A stretch of DNA of 13,818 bases from the NCBI GenBank assembly GCA_016840025.1, contig JAEOTF010000458.1, positions 1-13,818 of the forward strand, in the 5' to 3' direction. The position numbers and the translations under genes are program-made. This stretch comes from Candidatus Hodarchaeota archaeon (GTDB lineage Archaea; Asgardarchaeota; Heimdallarchaeia; Hodarchaeales; YT1-039). Below the pieces are notes generated by a model that had not been told where the DNA came from, searched no databases, and saw only the letters and a list, made by a program, of their open reading frames with translations. Shown piece by piece: positions 6,986 to 13,740 of this stretch. Every line of letters begins with the position of its first letter. Positions within the stretch are counted from its first letter, which is position 1.

Positions 6986-7624
6986 TTATGCCCTTTTCTC
7001 TCGTATCGCTATTCCAAGTATGAGAATACTTCCAGTCAATGGTACGTAGAACGGATCTATGGGCAATTCGGGAGCAACTGGCACAGTATCCATCCGAAGA
7101 TCATCAAGATAGAATATTCCGCCATCGCCACTTCCTCCAGCCTGTGTTTGAAATTGACAATAAAAAGCAAGCCCAATCTCTGGCCACGAATCTCCATCAA
7201 CTGCTAACTCCTGCCACCCGTCATCAGTTGACCAGCCGGAAGTATAATACAAATCTGGATTATTGGGTGATTTTCTAAAACCTGAATTTCGTACTATCAA
7301 TCTTATCCTAAAGTCATTATCCATATCATAAACCCATATAGCAAAATAATAATGAGTAGTACTTCCAATTGGGGGGCTTTCCCAGCATGTTACGTTTCCA
7401 CCACTGGCAGAACTTCCCAGAACAATTGAACAACTTTTACTGCCTTCGTGAACTACTGTATCATTGAAAAAATTAACAGTCCCGTCTGTATCGTGATACC
7501 AATAATTATCTCCTGACTCAAAACCACCATTTGTAAGCATATTAGCAGATGGGACAGCATTCGCTGAAAAAACGAAAGATCCAACCAATAAAATTAGGAA
7601 AAATTTCAAGAATGTTTTTTTCAT
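6986..7624 (-). CDS. Secreted CBM-like protein with C-terminal anchor
   Basis: A 212-residue secreted protein. It has a textbook signal peptide (KK at 2-3, hydrophobic 5-20, likely cut after 'ANA', residues 21-23). The mature part begins 'NGGFESGDNYWY' (32-43), the usual opening of galactose-binding-like/CBM4_9-type beta-sandwiches, and closes with 'GGIFYLDDLRMD' (168-179), the usual last strand. A Pro-rich segment (183-191), a short hydrophobic helix (193-206) and a basic end (REKRA) form a tripartite tail like those of archaeal sorted or membrane-anchored surface proteins. ATG 7624 is chosen because GAGGT (plus positions 7632-7636) sits 7 bases upstream and the signal peptide starts there; an upstream in-frame ATG at 7678 adds 18 unlikely residues. 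It may bind cell-surface glycans; the ligand is unknown. A TATA-like CTTTTAT (7661-7667) precedes it. Confidence 0.72.
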   Translation of the reverse strand: MKKTFLKFFLILLVGSFVFSANAVPSANMLTNGGFESGDNYWYHDTDGTVNFFNDTVVHEGSKSCSIVLGSSASGGNVTCWESPPIGSTTHYYFAIWVYDMDNDFRIRLIVRNSGFRKSPNNPDLYYTSGWSTDDGWQELAVDGDSWPEIGLAFYCQFQTQAGGSGDGGIFYLDDLRMDTVPVAPELPIDPFYVPLTGSILILGIAIREKRA

Positions 7625-7989
7625 TTGTTTAACCTCACAAGGGAGCTTTAAATTATTCTCATAAAAGAGTAAGTGCAAAGTTGCTACATTATGTTACACC
7701 ATTATTCCAAATATTACCATAAAAAGGATCATTTTCTACGATTGCGAGAAGAAGAGAACTATCCAATGTGATTATTTCCTTTTTTTACTCTCATCCTCTA
7801 TCTTTTCCTATTGTACTCCCTATAATAAAATTATACACTGATAATCCATATAAAATTCAAGATGTGTCATTTTAGAGGGCTTTTGAAAACTTAAATCATG
7901 CTATCAAATTTTTATTATAATGTGAATAAAAGAGGAAATAGATTCTGTTTTAATTAAATAATACTCTAGATTATGGAAGTGGCTAAAAA
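7625..7989. other. Divergent intergenic region
   Basis: This 365-base, AT-rich gap lies between the divergent secreted-protein gene and the carbamoyltransferase and must contain both promoters. It holds a pyrimidine-rich stretch (about 7770-7820, including seven Ts at 7780-7786), a TATA-like TTTATTATAA at 7911-7920 that could serve the carbamoyltransferase, and CTTTTAT (minus strand, 7661-7667) for the other gene. No gene, repeat family or RNA is recognised. Confidence 0.4.
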
Positions 7990-9036
7990 ATGTTTGCAGA
8001 TCTTTATGGTCGAGATCTTATTTGTACACAGGATTGGTCAGTTGAAGAATTAGAAGCTGTTTTAGCAATCGCTGGGAAAATGAAACGCAGTCGCTATTCT
8101 CCCGAGTTCACTAACCTTTTACAACATAAAACCTTCTTCATGTTTTTTTACAATCCTTCTGTCAGGACACGGCAGTCTTTTGAATGTGCGGCAACTGAAC
8201 TTGGTGGACATGCACAATTCCTGGAACCTAAAGCTATGCGTCTAAAGACTACTAAAACTGCTGGAGAAACAGTTGAGGATGCAGCAAAAATCATGTCTCG
8301 ATATGCTTCTGGCTTAGGCATTCGAATTCTCGAGGATAAAGTTGGTGCATATGGTGAAGGGGAAGATCTCCTTCGGGAATATGCCCAATGGGCGTCGATT
8401 CCGATTATTTCTATGGCACATGATAAATTTCATCCCTGTCAAGGATTAGCTGACATAATGGGGTGGTCCGAATGGTTTAATAAGGGACCAGGCTATCCTG
8501 CAAACCCTTCGTTCTTGAAGGGAAAGAAACTTTTAGTTACGTGGGGACATGGAGCTTTAGCACGCAGCTGGTGCTCAATTCAAGAAGCTATGCTTATTGG
8601 ATCTCGTTTTGGAATGGATGTCACCGTTTCTTCTCCTGAGGGGTTTGACCTTGATCCTGAAGTTATCAGGTGGACTGAACAAAATTGCGCTGACAATGGT
8701 CAAAGTTTCAATTTTATACACGACGTAGAAAAGGGGTACAAAGGAGCCCATGTAGTTTACTCTAGGCATTGGATGAGTCCAGATGCTTATAGAGATGGAG
8801 AATTCTATAAAGCGGAAGAAATTGAAAAAGCGTTGAAACATCCTGAATGGATCACGGATAGCAAGAAAATGAGCTTGACCGACAATGCAATCTTTACTCA
8901 TCCTATGCCTATCGACCGAGGACATGAAGTGACCGATGAAATCGCAAGTGGGCCTAGGTCATGCATCTATGATGTTGCAGAGAATCGTTTACATGTTCAA
9001 AAAGCCATAATGGCTCTAACTATGGCAAATATTTAG
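7990..9036 (+). CDS. Carbamoyltransferase, acetylornithine/YgeW-like group
   Basis: A complete 348-residue member of the aspartate/ornithine carbamoyltransferase superfamily, which transfers the carbamoyl group of carbamoyl phosphate to an amino group. The phosphate-binding motif is 'NPSVRTRQSF' (residues 55-64) and the carbamoyl-contacting HPCQ is at 148-151. 'TQDWS.EEL' (13-21), 'ELGGHA' (70-75) and 'ENRLHVQKAIM' (331-341) are most like N-acetylornithine carbamoyltransferases, while 'GMDVTVSSPEGFDL' (208-221) recalls YgeW-type enzymes. The late motif, HCLP in ornithine-type enzymes, is HPMP here (304-307), nearer to the HPLP of aspartate carbamoyltransferase. The substrate is therefore open: acetyl- or succinylornithine is likely if it acts in arginine synthesis. 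The start has GGAAGTGG about 7 bases upstream. No arginine-pathway partner is next to it. Confidence 0.85.
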   Translation: MFADLYGRDLICTQDWSVEELEAVLAIAGKMKRSRYSPEFTNLLQHKTFFMFFYNPSVRTRQSFECAATELGGHAQFLEPKAMRLKTTKTAGETVEDAAKIMSRYASGLGIRILEDKVGAYGEGEDLLREYAQWASIPIISMAHDKFHPCQGLADIMGWSEWFNKGPGYPANPSFLKGKKLLVTWGHGALARSWCSIQEAMLIGSRFGMDVTVSSPEGFDLDPEVIRWTEQNCADNGQSFNFIHDVEKGYKGAHVVYSRHWMSPDAYRDGEFYKAEEIEKALKHPEWITDSKKMSLTDNAIFTHPMPIDRGHEVTDEIASGPRSCIYDVAENRLHVQKAIMALTMANI

Positions 9037-9054
9037 ATTTCAATGGATTCACCC

Positions 9055-9073
9055 ACTTTTCTATTTTTGACAT
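9055..9073 (+). terminator. Possible U-rich transcript end
   Basis: Shortly after the carbamoyltransferase stop the plus strand is T-rich (ACTTTTCTATTTTTGACATT region). Archaeal RNA polymerase often stops at such oligo-U tracts without a hairpin. The tract is broken, so the call is weak. Confidence 0.3.
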
Positions 9074-9085
9074 TTCTTGATTGTA

Positions 9086-9123
9086 AGGTGAAAAAGAAGA
9101 GAAGAAAAAAAAATAGTTCACCT
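9086..9123 (+). repeat. Inverted repeat around a purine-only loop
   Basis: AGGTGAA (9086-9092) and TTCACCT (9117-9123) pair perfectly across a 24-base, nearly all-purine loop, 26 bases before the G1P dehydrogenase start. It could be a regulator-binding site or a hairpin in the leader, or chance. Confidence 0.3.
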
Positions 9124-9148
9124 GAGAGATCGTTAGAAGGAAATTAGT

Positions 9149-10192
9149 ATGGAATCTCACTATCGCACAGCCCAACTTCCGAGATTTATTGTAAGAGGGG
9201 TCGATATTCTGAAAGAAACCCCTAAATATCTCCGTGAAGTTAACTTAACTGGACCAGCTATGATGGTAGCAGACCAGCATACTTATGATGTAGCCGGCAA
9301 AATTATCGCCGATTCATTAGATTTTGAGATTGAAATTTTCCTAATTGAATCATCTGACATGCTAACAGTTGATACATGCATACAAAAGCTTGAATCTAAC
9401 GATTCACATTTTATTTTCGGAGTCGGCGGCGGATCGGCTATTGATGTTGCAAAACTATCCTCCTTTCGCTTTGGTATCCCTTTCGTCTCTGTTCCTACAG
9501 CCCTTAGCCATGATGGAATTGCTTCCTCACGAGCTTCAATTTTAATAGACGGCAAATTGACCTCTTTTCCTGCCCAAACGCCTTTATTGTTGATTGCTGA
9601 CTTACGCCCCATCGCTAAAGCACCCCGTCGCTTATTCAGTGCGGGATGTGGTGACGCAATCGCAAATTATACTGCTGTTCTTGACTGGCAATTAGCTCAT
9701 CGCGTTAAAGGTGAGAGATATGGTGACTATAGCGGTCAGCTTGCCATGATGACTGCGACAACAATAATGGCTGAAGCTGAAAAGATGGCTGTAAGTTATA
9801 ATTATGGATTGTCTGTGCTTCTTGAAGCCTTGATCTCTTCAAGTGTGGCAATGTCTATAACAGGGAGTTCTCGACCTGCTTCAGGCTCGGAACATCTTTT
9901 TGCTCATGCATTGGATCAGATTGCTCCTGGGACATCGCTACATGGTGAACGATGTGGTGTGGGTACTATCTTAATGTCCTATCTTCATGACAAAGGATGG
10001 CAAAAGATTAGGTATACCTTAGAAACACTTAAAGGCGCTACAACAGCGAAAGAACTAAAGGTTGATGAAGAAACAGTCATTGAAGCTCTCTTAATGGCTC
10101 ATACTATCCGTAAAGATCGATATACAGTACTCGGGACAGGGCTGACTCGTAAAGCCGCTGAGAATTTAGCTTCGGAAACAACAGTAATTTAA
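9149..10192 (+). CDS. egsA: sn-glycerol-1-phosphate dehydrogenase
   Basis: This enzyme reduces dihydroxyacetone phosphate to sn-glycerol 1-phosphate with NAD(P)H, the committed step that gives archaeal membrane lipids their stereochemistry; it acts in the cytoplasm. The 347 residues match the family's usual length. The dinucleotide-binding 'GVGGGSAIDVAK' is at 91-102, followed by 'SVPTALSHDGIASSRAS' (114-130) and 'GCGDAIAN' (166-173). Likely Zn2+ ligands are Asp169, His249 (in 'SGSEHLFAH', 245-253) and His265 (in 'SLHGE'). All expected motifs are intact. The start follows AGAAGGA with a short spacer. It is 112 bases behind the carbamoyltransferase and converges with the GTPase, their stops being 6 bases apart. 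Its presence is the main evidence that the DNA is archaeal. Confidence 0.96.
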   Translation: MESHYRTAQLPRFIVRGVDILKETPKYLREVNLTGPAMMVADQHTYDVAGKIIADSLDFEIEIFLIESSDMLTVDTCIQKLESNDSHFIFGVGGGSAIDVAKLSSFRFGIPFVSVPTALSHDGIASSRASILIDGKLTSFPAQTPLLLIADLRPIAKAPRRLFSAGCGDAIANYTAVLDWQLAHRVKGERYGDYSGQLAMMTATTIMAEAEKMAVSYNYGLSVLLEALISSSVAMSITGSSRPASGSEHLFAHALDQIAPGTSLHGERCGVGTILMSYLHDKGWQKIRYTLETLKGATTAKELKVDEETVIEALLMAHTIRKDRYTVLGTGLTRKAAENLASETTVI

Positions 10193-10198
10193 AGCTAA

Positions 10199-11377
10199 TT
10201 ATGCAAAAACCTGAAGACAATCGCCATCCGCTAACTGATGATCTACCCCAATTTTCTGTCCATCGAATTTAACACTAGTTCCCCAAACACGAGCGAATCT
10301 AAAATACTTTAGCATCTTCTTTGAGATTATTTTGATTGCGTCTTCTACGGTATTTTCATTTTTAGGTAAAACAATTGGTTTTGGGGCAATATATCCATCA
10401 CTATCGCGTGTATATACTCTAATACTATCAATGAGTGCAAAGATCCTCTCTTCAATATCCATGAAGGTTTCTTTTTTTTCAACTGAAATCGGAATAACGT
10501 CTAAAGGGAACTCTTTTTCCTTAATATAGACTAATAACTTTTCATATTGTTCTTTTGATTTTGCTGTGTCACCTTTATTGGCGAGGATCAATGTTTTTTT
10601 CCTTACAACTGATCTTGAGATTACATCAAGGAATTCCTCTATAGTGACTGACTCATGAAAACGAACAACTGCATTAGAATATCCCTTGCGAGAAAGTATC
10701 TCAACTGCGCCCTCTTTACCTCCCTCAAATAAATCCGAATTAAAAATTTGAAGTCCTCCAGAACCCACCTTCTCAACATCAACTCCCGGTAATAACGTTG
10801 TAATGCGAATCTTACCAAGATTAAGTTCATTAAAAATAGTATCTAATTGGCTAACAGGATCATGGCTCAGATCAAGAATTATAATAAGCGCATCAGCATT
10901 CCGAATAGATGATAATACTAGTTTTCCCTGCATATCTCCTCTAGAACTTCCCTCTATAATTGCTGGAAGTTCTACCAACTGTATTCGTGCACCTCTTGTT
11001 TCAATAGTGGCAATTTTGGGTTTGGTCGTAGAAAAGGGGTAGCTAGCCACCTTTGCTGCTTCTGATTTAGAAATAGTGTTCAATACTGCTGACTTACCAG
11101 CGTTTGGGACTCCAATCAAAACGATTTGAGCATCTTCCTCTTTAGGCACCATCCACTCAAAACGAGCAGCAGACTTTCTTTTTTGGCGTTCTTTTTCTTG
11201 CTCAAGTCTTAATTTACTTAAACGCACCTTAGCAGTCTTGAGATGTTTTTCTGCGCCTTTATGTTTAGGGCATTCACGTATAAACTCTTCTAAAGCGGCT
11301 ATTCTTTCTGTAATCGTTGAGGCATCAAGATATTTATCCCATGCTGCTTGTGCTTCTGCGGTTAGGTTGGTTGGCAT
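10199..11377 (-). CDS. Obg/DRG-type GTPase with TGS domain
   Basis: A 392-residue TRAFAC-class GTPase like the archaeal/eukaryal DRG and Obg proteins, which associate with ribosomes or translation factors. It has an N-terminal helical part (1-75, with a Lys/Arg/Glu-rich coiled region at 43-70), the G domain (about 83-320) and a C-terminal TGS domain (about 321-392). G1 is GVPNAGKS (89-96), G2 lies in 'YPFSTTKPKIATIE' (113-126) and G4 is NKGD (267-270). G3, normally DxPG, reads ELPA (136-139), so both the Mg2+-linked Asp and the Gly are changed, though 'IIEGSSRG' follows as in Obg. This could alter hydrolysis or define a subfamily. GGAAG about 9 bases upstream supports the start. A TATA-like TTATTTATAG (plus 11428-11437) fits a promoter with a leader of about 30 bases. 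Confidence 0.9.
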   Translation of the reverse strand: MPTNLTAEAQAAWDKYLDASTITERIAALEEFIRECPKHKGAEKHLKTAKVRLSKLRLEQEKERQKRKSAARFEWMVPKEEDAQIVLIGVPNAGKSAVLNTISKSEAAKVASYPFSTTKPKIATIETRGARIQLVELPAIIEGSSRGDMQGKLVLSSIRNADALIIILDLSHDPVSQLDTIFNELNLGKIRITTLLPGVDVEKVGSGGLQIFNSDLFEGGKEGAVEILSRKGYSNAVVRFHESVTIEEFLDVISRSVVRKKTLILANKGDTAKSKEQYEKLLVYIKEKEFPLDVIPISVEKKETFMDIEERIFALIDSIRVYTRDSDGYIAPKPIVLPKNENTVEDAIKIISKKMLKYFRFARVWGTSVKFDGQKIGVDHQLADGDCLQVFA

Positions 11378-11427
11378 GTTTTATAGCTTCCAACGTAACA
11401 TCAGGAACTCTTCTTCTGTTCCCGATT

Positions 11428-11437
11428 CTATAAATAA
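11428..11437 (-). promoter_or_regulatory. Possible TATA box for the TGS GTPase
   Basis: The minus strand reads TTATTTATAG. Archaeal transcription usually starts about 26 bases downstream of the box centre, here near 11407, giving a leader of about 30 bases that includes the GGAAG site and a small GGAAC/GTTCC inverted pair (11404-11422). Confidence 0.4.
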
Positions 11438-11530
11438 TAACTATCTTATAACATGAATCTAATCCAAATATATCGGGGAATCTTAAATATCACTTTCAAA
11501 AATTAATATTTGAAAATCTTTCTAATTTAC

Positions 11531-11560
11531 AGAAAAGAAAAAAGAAAAAAAAAAGGGGGG
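11531..11560 (-). terminator. Oligo-U terminator after the three-helix protein
   Basis: On the minus strand, about 35 bases past the stop of the small membrane protein, there is a run of six Cs followed by ten Ts and then further T-rich DNA (plus strand: A/G-only from 11531, A10 at 11545-11554, G6 at 11555-11560). A strong U-tract like this is the usual archaeal terminator. The C6-T10 homopolymers are also a likely place for sequencing-length errors, without effect on any gene. Confidence 0.65.
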
Positions 11561-11595
11561 CTATTTGGCTCAAATCTCGGTTATGTGGTCTTTAC

Positions 11596-11934
11596 TTACA
11601 TAACATTAAGTCCGCCGAACATGATCAGCATTAATGCTGCTACGGCAACCACACGGAACCAAATATTCTTTTCTTCATCGAAACAGACTGCAGCAAAGGA
11701 CAATCCTGCAAACAGATTGATAAGGGCTGCAAATAACGCATCTATGGGGTCAATCATTGTTCCTAGATCTTCTATATAGATCATATTGACGTCCCCTGCG
11801 AATATTCCTGTCCCTAAGACAGTTAAGCCTTCAGCAGCATCAACCATGTAGAGTTGACGGATGAAGAAAAGTATTACCGCTAACATTAACAATAATGTAG
11901 CATTTTGGGTAACTTTCTCAGCTAACACCGACAT
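11596..11934 (-). CDS. Small three-helix membrane protein (112 aa)
   Basis: I do not recognise a family. The 112-residue product has three predicted transmembrane helices (about 11-30, 63-84 and 92-110). Between helices 1 and 2 is an acidic, Gly-rich loop (31-62) with several Asp/Glu and 'GTGIFAGD' (41-48). ATG 11934 is chosen over an in-frame ATG at 12003 because GAGGTGG (plus 11939-11945) stands 4 bases upstream, the strongest ribosome binding site in the window. A TATA-like TTTATTTAAA (plus 11981-11990) would give a leader of about 25 bases. With a clean promoter, a strong binding site and an oligo-U end it looks like a well-expressed single-gene unit. A small subunit of a membrane complex would fit but is inference. 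Confidence 0.7.
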   Translation of the reverse strand: MSVLAEKVTQNATLLLMLAVILFFIRQLYMVDAAEGLTVLGTGIFAGDVNMIYIEDLGTMIDPIDALFAALINLFAGLSFAAVCFDEEKNIWFRVVAVAALMLIMFGGLNVM

Positions 11935-11979
11935 ATTTCCACCTCTAGCGTGAAAATCGCTACGAAAGTAAATTACAAG

Positions 11980-11991
11980 TTTAAATAAAAG
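11980..11991 (-). promoter_or_regulatory. Possible TATA box for the three-helix protein
   Basis: CTTTTATTTAAA on the minus strand, centred about 52 bases upstream of the start codon. A start site near 11960 would leave a short leader holding the GAGGTGG ribosome binding site. Confidence 0.4.
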
Positions 11992-12141
11992 TTTATTCTC
12001 CATTCATAAAATATCCGACAATATTAATATAGGGAGTGTAGAGTGTTTAAATAGTTGAAAATATGAAAAAGCGGTTTTTTTTTTCTATATAAACCGACTG
12101 AAAATATATTTACCTTTATCCAGATTTATACTCCCCTTAAT

Positions 12142-12179
12142 AGCGTTATTCTCAGAAATAATCGCTGTTTTTTATTTTT
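12142..12179 (+). terminator. Orphan hairpin with T-run
   Basis: AGCGTTATT (12142-12150) and AATAATCGCT (12157-12166) form a stem with one bulged base and a 6-base loop, followed after one base by T6-A-T5 (12168-12179). It looks like an intrinsic terminator read on the plus strand, but no plus-strand gene lies ahead of it. A TATA-like element at 12085-12093 could start a short RNA of about 60 bases ending here. Confidence 0.35.
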
Positions 12180-12180
12180 C

Positions 12181-12342
12181 TTGATGAAAAGTAATGATTA
12201 AAATAATTAGAATTCCAATGAGGATCGTTAATAGTCTTAAAAATAGAAAGTATTAGTAAGAGGTGAATTCCCTTTATAATAAAGATGAACTGATCTCTAA
12301 CAACAATCTATTATTTTCTTGATTCCTTCTACTTTTCATCAA
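12181..12342. mobile_element. Possible MITE-like inverted-repeat element (162 bases)
   Basis: TTGATGAAAAGTA (12181-12193) recurs as its exact reverse complement at 12330-12342. The similarity continues inward after a short unequal spacer: AAAATAATTAGA (12200-12211) against the complement of TCTATTATTTT (12307-12317), so the arms are about 31 and 36 bases. Both outer edges are flanked by TC, a possible 2-base target duplication. There is no open frame inside. The right arm ends one base from the methyltransferase stop. A non-autonomous transposon relic or a long RNA hairpin are both possible; chance is not excluded in DNA this AT-rich. Confidence 0.35.
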
Positions 12343-12343
12343 T

Positions 12344-12994
12344 CTAGGTTTCCTGCTGTACAGTTTTCTCCAATACTAATGCAGTGAGCCGCTCCATAGG
12401 TACCTTTCGTATCCTTTCCAGGATTATTATGAATTTATTCTTTTTAATTTCATGTTTAATAAAATTTGGATCATTTTGAGAAGAAACTAAAAGTATAACA
12501 ATGCCTTGAGCACGTAAGTAGCTATTCGCCTCTTTTAAAAAACGTAGAATCACCTCGCGCCCCTTTTTTCCTCCCGCCCAACTTCGATCCTGAAAGTTAA
12601 TTCCTTTTTCCCGCGTCTTTAGTGATTTAGAAACAACATAAGGTGGATTCATCATAATTAGATCGAATTGATGGCCCTTTTCTCGGAAAGGTGAGAATAA
12701 ATCACCTCTAAGGCATTCAATAGCACAATTATTCCTTTTTGCGTTTTTTTGAGCGATAAGACATGCAATACTGATGTCAGTTGCAATTATTCTCGCAGTG
12801 GGATATAATCGAGCAGCAGAAATTGCAATAATTCCTGAACCTGTCCCTAATTCAAGAATAACCCTCGGATTGATCGAGGATTTCAATTCTGTGAGCACAT
12901 CCATAAGTAGGAATGAATCTTCCCTTGGTTCATAAGTAACGGGAGAAATTTCTATTTGAATACCTGCAATTTGATATAAACGATGAGAGTTCAT
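12344..12994 (-). CDS. HEMK2/Mtq2-type release-factor glutamine methyltransferase
   Basis: A complete 216-residue class I SAM-dependent methyltransferase. 'YEPREDSFLLMDVL' (21-34) is the hallmark start of the archaeal/eukaryal HEMK2 (Mtq2/N6AMT1) group. SAM-binding motif I is LELGTGSG (47-54) with acidic Asp73 after strand 2. The catalytic NPPY (116-119) grips the glutamine amide. 'SWAGGKKGREV' (138-148) matches the HEMK2-specific loop. Known relatives methylate the GGQ glutamine of translation termination factor aRF1/eRF1 and need the activator Trm112, which is not in this window. It is diverged from an 191-residue membrane protein, with 78 bases between starts. No good ribosome binding site is seen. 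Bacterial PrmC proteins carry an extra N-terminal domain that is absent here. Confidence 0.88.
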   Translation of the reverse strand: MNSHRLYQIAGIQIEISPVTYEPREDSFLLMDVLTELKSSINPRVILELGTGSGIIAISAARLYPTARIIATDISIACLIAQKNAKRNNCAIECLRGDLFSPFREKGHQFDLIMMNPPYVVSKSLKTREKGINFQDRSWAGGKKGREVILRFLKEANSYLRAQGIVILLVSSQNDPNFIKHEIKKNKFIIILERIRKVPMERLTALVLEKTVQQET

Positions 12995-13072
12995 AGGCAG
13001 AGTGCTCTTTTTAATCGATTAGCTTTTTGAATGACTATTCTGAATGTAAGAGTATAAAGGTCGAAGTATTAA

Positions 13073-13648
13073 ATGCGGTCTAAAATCGCTCTTATAGGGG
13101 TTTGTATTATCTTAATAGCTATTGGACTCTCTATCTATGTCGATTCATTCAATTATGAAGAGACGAATGAGATAACCCCTAATGATCTCTATTATCTTCA
13201 TTTAGTAATACAGCCTGGAGCGAATGTAACTGTCACATATGAAACTCTAAACCCTAGCCCAATTTATCAGATTGGTCTGGGTTTTCTTAACTCAACAGGT
13301 TATGATTATCTTAAAAATCTAGAAAAAGAAAAAAAGGTGCAAAATACAGAAGTAACATATGATGATCTTGAAACAGCAAGTGAATACTTCCGCATTACTA
13401 AAAAATGGACTCGATCTTTCAAATTACAAACCGAATATTATGCTTTAGCAATTCTCAATCTTGAGGATGTATCAATCCGCTATTTTCTCAAAATTAAAGC
13501 AAAATGGAGACCTTTTGCCCAACTTGGCATGTTTTTATCAGTAGGAGGGGTTTTAATAACTTTCACTGTGCTTCTTCAATCACGAAGGCAAAAACTAGAG
13601 GTTCTACATATTAAACAACCTTTTTCACGAACCCAGTCCGAACGATAA
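13073..13648 (+). CDS. Two-helix membrane protein with beta-rich ectodomain
   Basis: I do not recognise the family. The 191-residue protein has an N-terminal signal/anchor helix (5-22), a region of about 125 residues likely outside the cell and rich in beta strands ('LHLVIQPGANVTVTYE', 42-57, and 'YYALAILNLEDVSIRYFLKI', 122-141), a second membrane helix (about 150-168) and a short basic tail (171-191). The strand pattern, with a start like 'PGANVTVTYE' and a late 'YYLAILN', resembles GOLD/emp24-like or other small beta-sandwich ectodomains, but this is only a visual resemblance. AAGGTC about 10 bases before the ATG is a weak ribosome binding site. It is divergent from the methyltransferase gene. 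A hairpin follows its stop. Confidence 0.7.
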   Translation: MRSKIALIGVCIILIAIGLSIYVDSFNYEETNEITPNDLYYLHLVIQPGANVTVTYETLNPSPIYQIGLGFLNSTGYDYLKNLEKEKKVQNTEVTYDDLETASEYFRITKKWTRSFKLQTEYYALAILNLEDVSIRYFLKIKAKWRPFAQLGMFLSVGGVLITFTVLLQSRRQKLEVLHIKQPFSRTQSER

Positions 13649-13651
13649 CTA

Positions 13652-13693
13652 GTTTAATCTCAACGATATCTTCTTGCTTGGATTGAGATAAAC
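13652..13693 (+). terminator. Hairpin after the two-helix membrane protein
   Basis: GTTTAATCTCAA (13652-13663) pairs with TTGAGATAAAC (13683-13693) with one bulged base and a 19-base loop, starting 3 bases after the stop. No T-run follows, so it may stabilise the 3' end rather than terminate. Confidence 0.4.
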
Positions 13694-13740
13694 AGTAACA
13701 GCAAACCATAATAAATCTACATAAATCTATGTAAATTAAT

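Larger units (their letters stand above)
11935..12343. other. 409-base intergenic region
   Basis: This gap separates the start of the three-helix protein from the end of the methyltransferase; both are on the minus strand. It contains the promoter noted separately, a second AT-rich TATA-like element (CTATATAAA, 12085-12093, inside a CGGTTT/AAACCG inverted pair), a plus-strand hairpin with T-run (12142-12179) and a 162-base inverted-repeat element (12181-12342). No open frame of interest is seen. Confidence 0.5.
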
